Shown here: in pieces, positions 1 to 9,015 of the stretch | Layout: every line of letters starts with the position of its first letter | How positions within the stretch are numbered: the stretch's first letter is position 1 | Source: Celerinatantimonas sp046054195 | Lineage (GTDB): Bacteria; Pseudomonadota; Gammaproteobacteria; Enterobacterales; Celerinatantimonadaceae | Direction of reading: 5' to 3' | Length of the DNA stretch: 64,000 nucleotides | Assembly: GCF_046054195.1 (NCBI RefSeq) | Contig: NZ_JBEQCS010000002.1 | Coordinates: 1-64,000, forward strand | Made by a program: the position numbers and the translations under genes | The notes under the pieces: generated by a model | The model's database searches: none | Told to the model about the DNA's origin: nothing | What the model saw: only the letters and a program-made list of their open reading frames with translations

Positions 1-57
1 CAAAAGAAATTTGATAATTTATTGAATTTTATAGATTATTTGAGCTAAGTAATTGAT

Positions 58-324
58 ATGGCACTACTTATTAAAAACAACTGCATTGACTGCGACATGT
101 GTGAACCCGAATGTCCGAATCAAGCAATTTCATATGACGGGGATAAAACGAAAATTGATCCTAATCGTTGTACTGAATGCCAAGGACATTATCCTGAACC
201 AACATGTATGAAAGTCTGCCCTATCGATTGTATTATCGTCGATCCTGAGCATCAGGAAACACAAGAACAGCTGCTTGATAAATTTGTTCAGCTACACGCT
301 GAGACTCTTCTAAACAAAGAGTAA
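58..324 (+). CDS. yfhL: YfhL-family 2x[4Fe-4S] ferredoxin
   Basis: An 88-residue ferredoxin with two cysteine clusters: CIDCDMCEPECP near the N-terminus and CTECQGHYPEPTCMKVCP in the middle. The second has a longer insert between its second and third Cys, as in the Alvin/YfhL type of low-potential 2[4Fe-4S] ferredoxin. It is a soluble electron carrier; the partner enzyme is not evident. It lies 25 bp ahead of a DUF945-like gene on the same strand and close to ubiTUV, whose U32 proteins need Fe-S clusters, but a functional link is only a guess. The start fits the family length. Confidence 0.9.
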   Translation: MALLIKNNCIDCDMCEPECPNQAISYDGDKTKIDPNRCTECQGHYPEPTCMKVCPIDCIIVDPEHQETQEQLLDKFVQLHAETLLNKE

Positions 325-349
325 ACGACCACGTAGGGAAACAAGGTCT

Positions 350-1495
350 ATGTCACGACGTATTATTTTGCCATTGGTGATACTCATTTTGCTTATCGCA
401 GGTGTTCCGCTGGTCAATGGTTGGGCTGCACATAAAATTTCCAACACATTGATGCAAAATTCAGGATTAAAAATCAACAAGCATCAGTACAATTGGGGAT
501 ACTTCTCAGGACAGGAAGTATTCTGGATTGCAGCACAAGATAAACCAGCTAAAGTCACCATTGATAGCCATTATTTTGGTTTAGGTCCAACGGCAAAAAT
601 TTTCTTCAATGGCAAACCAACTTTGGCAAGTCGCTGGTCTTGGCATCCATTTAGCATATCAATGAGTGGCGAACATCATTATATCGGTGACACATCGCTA
701 TTTCGTCATCTCCAGTTGACGACGATAGTGTCAAGTCATCATCTGATCAACACGGCCAAACTGAGTTCATTTCAACAAAAAACAGCCAACTCCAGCATCT
801 TGATTAAAGGCTTTGAACTGGTTTCCAAAGCACACTATTCGAGAGCCAAATCCAGTAATGAAGAACAGGCTAAATGGCAATTTAAATTGCACATTGACCA
901 ACTTAATCTGCAAAATCCTCACTACCAGTGGGCATTAAAGGCTCTAAATTGGCATACGGATATCACACCAAAGCAGCCGCTGAGTGATTATCAGACAGAT
1001 TTTGAACTTGGCAAATTGCATTATCGCGGCAAAGCGTTAGCCACAAATTTAGACAGCATTAAGGCCCACATCAGCATGCAGGCCTCACGCCAAGCTATCC
1101 ATCTATTAAGCTCAACGCCATCAGGGCATTGGAATAACTGGCAACAACAATTAACGCCATTAATTGCCAATGGCTTGCATATTCAAGTGCATCCGTTGCA
1201 AATGCATGATGGCAAACAACAATTGAGTCTTCACTCATCGCTAAGTATTACTCCAACCAGTTTGAGTGATTCATCACTTGATACCATGCTGTTGCTACAA
1301 AATACCAGCATGGAGTTACATGCAAGTGCCGATAGCCAGCTTCTTGATAAGCTGTTACCCGACCCGGTATTAGCTTGGATTGAACATGCAATCCACTCCG
1401 GGCTTATCATACAACAAGGAAAGATGCTCAAAACTGATCTTATTTACCAGCGGGGCGAACTTAAACCTGATACTAGCGATTCAGATAACGATTAA
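350..1495 (+). CDS. DUF945/YdgA-like envelope protein
   Basis: A 381-residue protein with an N-terminal hydrophobic segment (about residues 5-25) followed by a long soluble region rich in short beta-type segments. The layout and the motif region after the anchor (ISNTLMQNSGLKINKHQYNWG) resemble DUF945/YdgA proteins, which are anchored in the inner membrane and face the periplasm. It is shorter than E. coli YdgA (about 500 residues). Function in the family is poorly known. Assignment is by overall resemblance only; no catalytic motif is visible. Its stop overlaps by 4 bp the stop of the convergent ubiT gene. Confidence 0.55.
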   Translation: MSRRIILPLVILILLIAGVPLVNGWAAHKISNTLMQNSGLKINKHQYNWGYFSGQEVFWIAAQDKPAKVTIDSHYFGLGPTAKIFFNGKPTLASRWSWHPFSISMSGEHHYIGDTSLFRHLQLTTIVSSHHLINTAKLSSFQQKTANSSILIKGFELVSKAHYSRAKSSNEEQAKWQFKLHIDQLNLQNPHYQWALKALNWHTDITPKQPLSDYQTDFELGKLHYRGKALATNLDSIKAHISMQASRQAIHLLSSTPSGHWNNWQQQLTPLIANGLHIQVHPLQMHDGKQQLSLHSSLSITPTSLSDSSLDTMLLLQNTSMELHASADSQLLDKLLPDPVLAWIEHAIHSGLIIQQGKMLKTDLIYQRGELKPDTSDSDND

Positions 1496-2016
1496 GCCGG
1501 ATTGGACGACATCTGGGCATTTTGCTCAACTACCCAGCCAGAAAGCATTGCTAATAATTGATGCACTGGCTGTGGCAGTTCGTCGTAATCGATATTATCA
1601 AGCAAGTTTTTAACCTCTAGTCCTAGTTGCGTATCGCCTTCAATCATGAGACGGCGTTGGAAAAATAGCGTATCAGGATCTTCGCGACGCCCCATCATGA
1701 TTAGAAAGTCGTTTAAATTACCGCTAAAGCTCACATCAGATTGAAGCGCACTAGGAAAAACTTTTAACTTGCCATCCGCAAAGGTTAGCATCCAGCAACC
1801 ATTGATATCACGAACCTTCAGTGCCACCCACCGATTGGTCAGAAAATCCAACTCCCCTTCGCTCACCGACTCTTTAAGCAGCTGATTTAACGCAAGCTCC
1901 ATAACTGAACGCTGAACAGGAAATGGAACCCATTTAACGGGTACACTCGCCAATTTTGGGCCTTTTTGGACAAGCTGATGCTTTAGGCTTTGAAAAAGTG
2001 ACACAAATCTCTCCAA
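1492..2016 (-). CDS. ubiT: UbiT, SCP2-domain ubiquinone accessory factor
   Basis: A 174-residue protein with an SCP2 (sterol-carrier-like) domain, homologous to E. coli YhbT/UbiT. UbiT is the lipid-binding accessory factor of oxygen-independent ubiquinone synthesis and takes the place of UbiJ under anaerobiosis. Supporting features are the length, the SCP2-like core around FADGKLKVFPSALQSDVSFSG, and the divergent arrangement with ubiU, which is conserved in enterobacteria and vibrios. The roughly 120 bp shared upstream region probably holds both promoters. I could not find a convincing FNR box in it, although such control is expected. Confidence 0.88.
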   Translation of the reverse strand: MERFVSLFQSLKHQLVQKGPKLASVPVKWVPFPVQRSVMELALNQLLKESVSEGELDFLTNRWVALKVRDINGCWMLTFADGKLKVFPSALQSDVSFSGNLNDFLIMMGRREDPDTLFFQRRLMIEGDTQLGLEVKNLLDNIDYDELPQPVHQLLAMLSGWVVEQNAQMSSNPA

Positions 2017-2134
2017 TAGAATGTAATAGTCGAAAGTCTAGCTATAAACACCCAATAAAAAGCTGCGTAAGGTCAAAACTGGCAACATTATCCTTAAGTA
2101 AACTTTAGCTATTGGTTTGATAAACACATATATT

Positions 2135-3127
2135 ATGGAATTACTTTGCCCAGCCGGTAGCTTGCCAGCTGTTAAAGCGGCCGTAAATGAAGGAGCTGAT
2201 GCAGTTTATATTGGCTTTAAGGATGCAACGAATGCCCGACATTTTGCGGGCCTAAACTTTGCCGGGAAACGCCTCGATCAAGCAGTTCAATACATTAAGG
2301 ATCACGGTAGAAAGTTAAACATTGCCATAAATACATTTGCCCATCCCGGGCAACAAAAGGTTTGGCAGCAATCGGTCGATAGAGCAGCAAGTCTCGGTGT
2401 CGATGCGCTGATCATGGCTGATATTGGTCTTTTGGAATATACCGCCAAAAAATATCCTGATATTGCCATACATCTATCTGTTCAGGCCTCGGCAACCAAT
2501 ACTGCAGCCATTCACTTTTATCGCAATTTATTTAACATTAAACGCGTCGTACTGCCTCGGGTTCTGTCTATCCACCAAGTCCGCCAATTAGCGCAGCTAT
2601 GTCCTGAAGTTGAATTTGAAGTCTTTGCCTTTGGCAGTTTATGCATTATGGCTGAAGGTCGCTGCTATTTATCCTCTTATTTGACCGGGGAATCACCCAA
2701 TACAGTTGGGGCCTGTTCTCCGGCAAATTATGTACGTTGGCAAGAAACAGCCAACGGGCTTGAATCTCGCCTCAATAACGTACTGATTGACCGTTACCAG
2801 AGCGATGAGTCAGCTGGCTATCCAACTTTATGTAAAGGGCGATTCAATGTCGATGGTAAATGCTTTCACGTGCTTGAAGAGCCTACCAGCCTCAACACAT
2901 TGGATGTGCTTCCCCAGCTATTTGCCGCCAATGTTGCCTCGGTTAAAATTGAAGGTCGCCAGCGCAGCCCTGCATATGTTGAGAAAGTTACTCGCGTGTG
3001 GCGCCAAGCTATCGATAGTTATCTGGCAGATCCAGAGCACTACCAACCACAAGGCAGCGATGTTCTTGGGCAATTAAGCGAAGGGCGACAAACCACTTTG
3101 GGCGCTTATCACCGAGCTTGGCAATAA
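2135..3127 (+). CDS. ubiU: UbiU, U32-family O2-independent hydroxylase subunit
   Basis: A U32 peptidase-family protein nearly collinear with E. coli YhbU/UbiU: it begins MELLCPAG and ends TLGAYHRAWQ. UbiU pairs with UbiV to hydroxylate the ubiquinone ring without oxygen, using prephenate as oxygen donor, and each subunit binds a [4Fe-4S] cluster. Conserved cysteines are visible in CIMAEGRCYLSS, GACSPANY and TLCKGRFNVDGKC. I chose the ATG at 2135 over an upstream TTG at 2117 because MELLCPAG is the family N-terminus. It is followed after 9 bp by ubiV. Confidence 0.93.
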   Translation: MELLCPAGSLPAVKAAVNEGADAVYIGFKDATNARHFAGLNFAGKRLDQAVQYIKDHGRKLNIAINTFAHPGQQKVWQQSVDRAASLGVDALIMADIGLLEYTAKKYPDIAIHLSVQASATNTAAIHFYRNLFNIKRVVLPRVLSIHQVRQLAQLCPEVEFEVFAFGSLCIMAEGRCYLSSYLTGESPNTVGACSPANYVRWQETANGLESRLNNVLIDRYQSDESAGYPTLCKGRFNVDGKCFHVLEEPTSLNTLDVLPQLFAANVASVKIEGRQRSPAYVEKVTRVWRQAIDSYLADPEHYQPQGSDVLGQLSEGRQTTLGAYHRAWQ

Positions 3128-3136
3128 GGGGAAATT

Positions 3137-4003
3137 ATGCAATACGCAATTGGACCGGTTTTATATTTTTGGCCCAAAGAGGAACTCGCCGATTTTTATG
3201 ACACGATAAAACAAAGTGATGTGAATATCGTTTATATGGGTGAAACGGTCTGCAATAAACGCCGTGAAATGAAGGTCAATGATTGGCTGACACTCGCCAA
3301 GGAGTTGGCCAATGTGGGCAAACAGGTCATTCTCTCAACGCAAGCCTTACTGCAAGCTCCCTCCGAAATTAAAGAGCTGGAAAGATACTGTGATAACGGC
3401 GAGTTCATGGTAGAGGCTAACGACTTTGGCGCAGTCAGTCTATTGCATCAACACAATCTGCCATTCGTCTGCGGGAGCGCCATTAATATCTATAATAAAG
3501 ATGCGCTGGCAATTATGCTTTCGCAAGGGATGAAGCGCTGGGTTATGCCCGTTGAACTCTCTCGCCAATGGCTAAGTGATTTGCTCTTTGAGCTGCCAGA
3601 GCAGATGCGAGCTCAGTTTGAAGTGGAAGTTTTTGCATATGGCCATCTGCCGCTTGCGTATTCAGCACGCTGCTTTACCGCTCGCTCGCTTAATCGCAGT
3701 AAAGATGATTGCCAACTGTGCTGCAAAGATTATCCCAACGGCCGCCAAGTGCTCAGTCAAGAAGGTCAGAGCGTGTTTGTGCTCAATGGGATCCAGACGC
3801 AGTCAGGCCAGTGCTACAACTTATGTAATGATCAATCAGGCATGGAAGGGCTGGTCGATATTCTGCGGATTAGCCCTGAATATCAGCGCACCGAGCAAGT
3901 ACTCAGCCAATTTAAACAAGCCGCTTTAGGGCAAAAACAGCCTCTTCATCATGAAGTGAACGGCTATTGGCATCAGGTACCAGGGCTTGAATACGTTGAA
4001 TAG
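3137..4003 (+). CDS. ubiV: UbiV, U32-family O2-independent hydroxylase subunit
   Basis: A 288-residue U32-family partner of UbiU. The N-terminus MQYAIGPVLYFWPKEEL and the cysteines in ARCFTARSLNRSKDDCQLCCKDYP and CYNLCND match the cluster-binding part of YhbV/UbiV. Together with UbiU it carries out ring hydroxylation in anaerobic ubiquinone synthesis. It is cotranscribed with ubiU (9 bp gap, SD AAGGGGAAA). The ubiTUV set indicates that the organism makes ubiquinone under low oxygen, as denitrifiers and facultative anaerobes do. Confidence 0.93.
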   Translation: MQYAIGPVLYFWPKEELADFYDTIKQSDVNIVYMGETVCNKRREMKVNDWLTLAKELANVGKQVILSTQALLQAPSEIKELERYCDNGEFMVEANDFGAVSLLHQHNLPFVCGSAINIYNKDALAIMLSQGMKRWVMPVELSRQWLSDLLFELPEQMRAQFEVEVFAYGHLPLAYSARCFTARSLNRSKDDCQLCCKDYPNGRQVLSQEGQSVFVLNGIQTQSGQCYNLCNDQSGMEGLVDILRISPEYQRTEQVLSQFKQAALGQKQPLHHEVNGYWHQVPGLEYVE

Positions 4004-4040
4004 TTCAACTGCCACCGCCTAAAGCTGTGATTAGGATGGC

Positions 4041-4067
4041 AATAAAAACGGGAGCTTATAGCTCCCG
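4041..4067 (-). terminator. Rho-independent terminator of nlpI
   Basis: Read on the minus strand, a 7-bp stem CGGGAGC/GCTCCCG is followed by TTTTTATT. The stem overlaps the nlpI stop codon, and the U-tract lies on the ubiV side. Confidence 0.75.
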
Positions 4068-4943
4068 AGTAATCTGTGTATGCGCCTCTTCGTAGCGTTT
4101 TAGCTCTAACAACGCTAACGAATGCTCAATGTACTCATAAATATTACTGGATAAAGCTAACTTAAACTCTTGATGAGCTAAGAAGGCATCGCCATGTTGC
4201 TGAGTATACTTAGCCATATAAAAATAGGCTTCACATAACTGCTGAGCTCGCTGCGCCGGATCTTTGGTGAGCTTTGCTTCTTCCAACAGTTGCGTTGGCG
4301 TAATCTTATTGGCAAATAGTGCAATTAACTGCCAGCCCCAGTCGCGACTATCCTGATGCGCTTTATAAGCGGCACCTACACGAGCAGTAGCTGAAAGCTC
4401 ATCAATTTTACTATCAATTAAATAACGCCAAAGTACTCGATATGGGTCGTTTGGGGTTTGCGCTTCATAGCGGCGAATATCTTGCTCGGCTAACTTATAT
4501 TTTTGTCCATAATAAAGCGCAACCGAACGAGCAAAATAAGCGTAGCTAAAACGTGGATCGAGCTCGATAGATGAATCAAAAGCTTCATAGGCATTATCAA
4601 GTTCATCATCTTGCAGATAATAAAGCCCCAAGAAGTTATAAGGCTGAGCAAAATCTGGTGTGATATGAATCGCTCGGCTGAAATCAAGTCGAGCCATTGC
4701 TCCTAAGCCCATTTTACTCAATACCATGCCGCGCTGATAATAAAGGTGCGATAATTTATCGTCTTGAAAACGCCCAGACTGAATCAGTTGTCCCAGCCGA
4801 ATAAAGCTCGCTTGGGACTCATAGTCCGTTTGTTGCGGGGTTGCCAGCACTAGCTGCTTAGGCGAGTAGTCAACTGGCTTATGCGTTGCACAGCCAGTTA
4901 ACAAAAAGGCTACAGCAGTCACTGCCCACAATGTTTTAATCAT
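4056..4943 (-). CDS. nlpI: NlpI-type TPR outer-membrane lipoprotein
   Basis: A 295-residue lipoprotein: signal peptide with lipobox LLTGC (Cys at about residue 18), then several tetratricopeptide repeats including the typical AYNFLG and DPRFSYAYFARSVALYY segments. NlpI in E. coli is an outer-membrane adaptor for peptidoglycan endopeptidases and the protease Prc. The length matches E. coli NlpI (294). It stands alone on the minus strand with its own terminator. Confidence 0.9.
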   Translation of the reverse strand: MIKTLWAVTAVAFLLTGCATHKPVDYSPKQLVLATPQQTDYESQASFIRLGQLIQSGRFQDDKLSHLYYQRGMVLSKMGLGAMARLDFSRAIHITPDFAQPYNFLGLYYLQDDELDNAYEAFDSSIELDPRFSYAYFARSVALYYGQKYKLAEQDIRRYEAQTPNDPYRVLWRYLIDSKIDELSATARVGAAYKAHQDSRDWGWQLIALFANKITPTQLLEEAKLTKDPAQRAQQLCEAYFYMAKYTQQHGDAFLAHQEFKLALSSNIYEYIEHSLALLELKRYEEAHTQITREL

Positions 4944-4994
4944 ACAAATCCTTTAAAAGTCTGCTTTAGCCATCAAATAAGCTAGCTATGGCCG

Positions 4995-5852
4995 TTAAGG
5001 ATGAACAGTATCAACTGGCGCAAATGATTTAATTAAGTCATCAAGCGCTTTAATCTGGGCCAAGAATGGTTCAAGTTTAGACAAAGGCAAGGCACTTGGT
5101 CCATCACAACGGGCATTATCTGGATCAGGATGCGCTTCTAAAAATAATCCAGCAAGTCCAGTTGCCATACCAGCGCGAGCTAATTGCAGCACCTGTTCAC
5201 GGCGACCACCAGATGCTTCGCCCAAAGCACTACGACATTGCAGCGAATGAGTCACATCAAAAATAACCGGGCGATCATCGCAACTTTGTTTCATCACGCC
5301 AAAGCCAAGCATATCAACCACTAAATTGTCATAGCCAAAATTAGTGCCTCGATCACAAAGAATCAACCTTTCATTGCCGCATTCAACAAATTTATCGACC
5401 ACATTCTTCATTTGTGAAGGGCTTAAAAATTGTGGTTTTTTAATATTAATGGCAGCACCCGTCTCAGCCATAGCTTGAACCAAGTCAGTTTGGCGCGCTA
5501 AAAATGCTGGAAGCTGAATAATATCAACAACTTCAGAAACAGGTTTGGCTTGAGCAGGCTCATGCACATCGGTAATCAGCGGGATAGAGAAAGTCGTTTT
5601 AATTTCTTCAAATATTTTTAGCCCCTCATCTAAGCCAGGGCCGCGATATGAGTGAATCGATGAGCGGTTAGCTTTGTCAAAAGAGGCTTTAAAAACAAAA
5701 GGGATGCCTAATTTATCCGTCACTTTGACGTAATGTTCAGCGGTTTTAAGAGCCATATCCCGCGACTCTAATACGTTCATACCTGCCAACAAGGTAAACG
5801 GTCTGTCATTGGCAATCTCAATATTGGCAACGGTTACTTTAGGTGCTGTCAT
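4995..5852 (-). CDS. kdsA: KdsA, 3-deoxy-8-phosphooctulonate synthase
   Basis: Condenses phosphoenolpyruvate with arabinose-5-phosphate to KDO-8-phosphate, the first committed step of the KDO sugar of lipopolysaccharide inner core. The 285-residue protein carries the family signatures (AGMNVLESRD, KASFDKANRSS, GRREQVLQLARAGMA, EAHPDPDNARCDGPSALP). It is the last gene of the hemA-prfA-prmC-sirB2-sirB1-kdsA row, an order conserved in many gammaproteobacteria. Confidence 0.96.
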   Translation of the reverse strand: MTAPKVTVANIEIANDRPFTLLAGMNVLESRDMALKTAEHYVKVTDKLGIPFVFKASFDKANRSSIHSYRGPGLDEGLKIFEEIKTTFSIPLITDVHEPAQAKPVSEVVDIIQLPAFLARQTDLVQAMAETGAAINIKKPQFLSPSQMKNVVDKFVECGNERLILCDRGTNFGYDNLVVDMLGFGVMKQSCDDRPVIFDVTHSLQCRSALGEASGGRREQVLQLARAGMATGLAGLFLEAHPDPDNARCDGPSALPLSKLEPFLAQIKALDDLIKSFAPVDTVHP

Positions 5853-5907
5853 CTTTCTCTCTTTTTATAAATTAACGGCAAATCACCACTCTTAAACGAT
5901 CACTAAC

Positions 5908-6669
5908 TTAGTGAATTGTCGCTGAGTCTTGTTCTAGACTGCGGATCTGAATTTTCAAAAGATCTGCAACCGGGTCCTTGGGACATTTTTCAATAAAAAA
6001 TTCGTAGTCATGAATCGCTACATTGGCGCAATCAAGCTGCTGGAATAAAAATCCACGGTCACGCATTTCATGAGGGTCATCAGGATTAAAACGCAACAAA
6101 GCTTCTGAAACGCGCAGAGCTGGCTCAAATTTATCTTCCCGGATCAAGGCACTTTTAAGTGCCGATAACCAGCGAATCATCACTTCGTTATTATCAAGCG
6201 CTCGCAAATGTTCTCCGGTTAAACGCGCTAAATCGCCTTTATAACCGCGCAGTTTTAACTCTACTTCATGCAATGAGAGGAGCTCGGCACTAAACGGGTC
6301 AAAATAGACATCCCGTTCTAAAATAAACCGAAGAACGAAACAGCCAGGCAAATTGATAAACTCATAATTGAGCTCAAACTTATCAGCAAAATAGCTCACC
6401 AGCAACGCAAGGGATGCCGATGTACCTAAGCGACGTTCAATAACTGTATCAAGGAAAACATTCTGGCTATTAAAAAAGTTTTTCCAGTTGCCAGAAAATC
6501 CCAGATCGCGATAAACCAGCTCGACTAGCTGTTCTAAACGCGCTTGTTCGCTAACAGCTAACGTATGGTTCTCAGTCCACTCGTTCCACCAACTAAATAA
6601 TTGATGACGGCTACTCTGAGACTCACGACCCGATAACTCTTCATTTAACGCAAGGGCTTCAATTAACAA
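5908..6669 (-). CDS. sirB1: SirB1 family transglutaminase-like/TPR protein
   Basis: A 253-residue protein of the SirB1/YchA family: an N-terminal transglutaminase-like fold (about residues 30-130, with RRLGTSASLALLVSYFADKF and YFDPFS) followed by TPR-like helices near the C-terminus (ALRVSEALLRFNPDDPHEMRDRG). The Cys of an active transglutaminase is not obvious, as usual for this family. Cellular role unknown; it sits between kdsA and the SirB2-like gene as in E. coli (ychA). Confidence 0.85.
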   Translation of the reverse strand: MLIEALALNEELSGRESQSSRHQLFSWWNEWTENHTLAVSEQARLEQLVELVYRDLGFSGNWKNFFNSQNVFLDTVIERRLGTSASLALLVSYFADKFELNYEFINLPGCFVLRFILERDVYFDPFSAELLSLHEVELKLRGYKGDLARLTGEHLRALDNNEVMIRWLSALKSALIREDKFEPALRVSEALLRFNPDDPHEMRDRGFLFQQLDCANVAIHDYEFFIEKCPKDPVADLLKIQIRSLEQDSATIH

Positions 6670-6685
6670 CGTGATACTCTCCTAA

Positions 6686-7069
6686 CTAAAACCAGATAGG
6701 TTGATGGTGAATACCGGCTTTGGCAGCCATCACTAACCAACCGCAGATTCCCAACCCAATAATGACTCGCATCAGCATCTTGCGGTAATAACGCAGGCAA
6801 ATCCGCATTAAAAACGCGCCGATCATGACTGAAGCAATTTGCTCAGCATACCAGATTTCTAGCCAAGGGGATTGCTGTTTTAGCAATGCGCCCCAGGCGC
6901 TAAATACAATAATGCCGAGTAAAGCACCCGCTTCAAGCTTTTGCCAATTAGCAAAAGGCGCCTCCAGCGAAGGCTTAAATATTCGCCCCCACCACATGAG
7001 CATCAATATGCCCAAAAACAGAACTTGCAGGATATTGCTTAACGCAAACACGCAGCCCCCAGCAGCCAT
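6686..7069 (-). CDS. SirB2-like small integral membrane protein
   Basis: A 127-residue, strongly hydrophobic protein with about four predicted membrane helices. Its position between prmC and sirB1 is that of SirB2/YchQ. Sequence resemblance to SirB2 is weak by eye and strongest at the C-terminal helices, so the name rests mainly on synteny. The gene overlaps the 3' end of prmC by 31 bp. A GTG at 7051 behind a G-rich stretch is an alternative start giving 121 residues. No function can be given. Confidence 0.65.
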   Translation of the reverse strand: MAAGGCVFALSNILQVLFLGILMLMWWGRIFKPSLEAPFANWQKLEAGALLGIIVFSAWGALLKQQSPWLEIWYAEQIASVMIGAFLMRICLRYYRKMLMRVIIGLGICGWLVMAAKAGIHHQPIWF

Positions 7070-7893
7070 TGGCCTTTGGTCACTCGCGGCTGTCCAGCAT
7101 AATCTCGAACTGTCTCAATTTGAGTAAACCCAGCATCAGCAAAAATCTGCTGCACACTCGGCAACTGATCGTAACCGTGCTCTATCAACAACCAACCTTG
7201 CTCAACAAGATGCTTCGTAGCACCAGCTACAATGAGCTCAATATCAGCCAAGCCATGGTGCTCTGCAACCAGCGCCGAACGGGGTTCAAAGCGCACATCA
7301 CCTTGGGTCAGATGTGGGTCATCCGGGTCAATATAAGGCGGATTACTCACAATTAATGAGTATTGCTGCTCGCCTAAGTTGTCAAACCAGCTCGATTGTA
7401 ACCAGTGAACGCGAACTTGATTGCGCTCACCGTTGCTTTTGGCCAATTCAACAGCTTCCTCAAGCAGGTCAACACCCGTTACATTAATATCTGGGCGCTC
7501 GTGAGCAATTGCAATAGCTATAGCGCCCGTACCAGTACCTAAATCCAGCACACTATCGCCTGATTTCAGATACATTAATGCTTGTTCGACTAACACTTCA
7601 GTATCAGGTCTGGGGATCAAGGTATGTTCACTTACCTTAAAAGGCAGCGACCAAAACTCTCGCTCACCGACTAGATATGCAACTGGCTCACCCAGTGCTC
7701 GGCGCTCAATCAGCGCGTCATAGGACTGCCACTGATTCTGTGTTAGCTCCCGCTCAGGCCAAGTCATCAAATAAGTTCGCGATTGACCTAACACGAAACT
7801 GAGTAACACTCTCGCATCCAACTTTGGCGATTCTGTGCCGTTTAGTCGTTGTTGAGCATGGTTAAGCGCAGTTGCTATCGATACGTTAGTCAT
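7039..7893 (-). CDS. prmC: PrmC/HemK peptide-release-factor glutamine methyltransferase
   Basis: N5-glutamine methyltransferase that methylates the GGQ glutamine of release factors RF1 and RF2, using S-adenosylmethionine. Visible signatures are an N-terminal helical substrate-recognition domain, the SAM motif VLDLGTGTGAIAIA, and the catalytic NPPY motif (VSNPPYIDPDD). It overlaps the 3' end of its substrate gene prfA by 8 bp, so the two are probably translationally coupled. Length (284) is typical. Confidence 0.96.
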   Translation of the reverse strand: MTNVSIATALNHAQQRLNGTESPKLDARVLLSFVLGQSRTYLMTWPERELTQNQWQSYDALIERRALGEPVAYLVGEREFWSLPFKVSEHTLIPRPDTEVLVEQALMYLKSGDSVLDLGTGTGAIAIAIAHERPDINVTGVDLLEEAVELAKSNGERNQVRVHWLQSSWFDNLGEQQYSLIVSNPPYIDPDDPHLTQGDVRFEPRSALVAEHHGLADIELIVAGATKHLVEQGWLLIEHGYDQLPSVQQIFADAGFTQIETVRDYAGQPRVTKGQWLLGAACLR

Positions 7894-8974
7894 TCTCAGC
7901 CAAAGCAGCCAACAGATCGGCTTGATATTCTTGCATGATAGGTTGCAGCAATGAGTCTAAATCGCCTTCCATCACATCATTTAATTTGTACAAAGTAAGA
8001 TTGATACGATGGTCGCTAACACGCCCTTGCGGGTAGTTATAGGTGCGAATACGTTCACTGCGATCGCCACTGGCAACCAAATTACGACGCATACTGGTTT
8101 CTTCAGCGCGGCGTTTTTCATCTTCAGCCGCTTGCAAACGAGACGCCAAAACTGCCATCGCTTTAGCACGGTTTTTATGCTGTGAGCGTTCATCCTGACA
8201 TTCGACCACTAAACCCGATGGAATATGGGTAATACGAACCGCCGAATCGGTTTTGTTAATGTGCTGACCACCAGCACCAGAGGCTCTGAATGTATCAACA
8301 CGAAGGTCAGCAGGATTAATCTCTACAGCTTCAGCTTCTGGCACTTCTGGCATAATCACAACAGTGACCGCAGAGGTGTGAATACGTCCTTGCGATTCAG
8401 TTTCTGGAACACGCTGAACGCGATGCCCGCCTGATTCGAACTTCATCACGCCATACACGTGGTCGCCGCTGATTTTCGCAATGAGCTCTTTATAGCCACC
8501 ATGTTCGCCATCATTGCTCGATACAATTTCAATTTTCCAACCCCGGTGTTCAGCGTAACGGCTGTACATACGAAACATATCGCCGGCAAAAATAGCAGCT
8601 TCATCACCACCTGCTCCGGCACGGATTTCCAAGAAGACGTTGCGTTCATCGTTAGGATCTTTGGGCAATAACAAAATCTGCAGTTGATCTTCTAACTGCT
8701 CTAGCATCTGTTTGGCATTACTGATTTCTTCGCCTGCCATCTCACGCATCATTGGGTCGTCATCTTCTTGCATTTCCTGAGCAACCTGCAGATCTTCTTC
8801 TGCGCTCTGGTATTGCTCAAAGCAATTAACCACGCCTTCTAACTGCGAATACTCTTTAGTCAGGGCACGAAAACGCTCTTGATCACTGATAATTTCTGGC
8901 TCAGCTAACAGTGCCTGAACCTCTTCATAACGCTCTTTAAGGGTTTCTAATTTCGATAATATCGATGCTTTCAT
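7886..8974 (-). CDS. prfA: Peptide chain release factor 1
   Basis: RF1, which recognises UAA and UAG stop codons and triggers peptidyl-tRNA hydrolysis. The GGQ motif is seen as SGAGGQHINKTDSA and the family core GGDEAAIFAGDMFRMY is intact. The open frame extends upstream to 9040, but the family N-terminus MKxSI..KLE begins at the ATG at 8974 (362 residues). Upstream is hemA (41 bp gap), downstream prmC, as in E. coli. Confidence 0.96.
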   Translation of the reverse strand: MKASILSKLETLKERYEEVQALLAEPEIISDQERFRALTKEYSQLEGVVNCFEQYQSAEEDLQVAQEMQEDDDPMMREMAGEEISNAKQMLEQLEDQLQILLLPKDPNDERNVFLEIRAGAGGDEAAIFAGDMFRMYSRYAEHRGWKIEIVSSNDGEHGGYKELIAKISGDHVYGVMKFESGGHRVQRVPETESQGRIHTSAVTVVIMPEVPEAEAVEINPADLRVDTFRASGAGGQHINKTDSAVRITHIPSGLVVECQDERSQHKNRAKAMAVLASRLQAAEDEKRRAEETSMRRNLVASGDRSERIRTYNYPQGRVSDHRINLTLYKLNDVMEGDLDSLLQPIMQEYQADLLAALAEND

Positions 8975-9015
8975 GTTGTTCTCTGTGAATTGGTCAATCG
9001 ATGGTTGTCGTATCG

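Noticed and set aside
2017..2134. FNR box between ubiT and ubiU
   Set aside because: Only a half-site TTGAT is present and it overlaps the ubiU start; no convincing TTGAT-N4-ATCAA.
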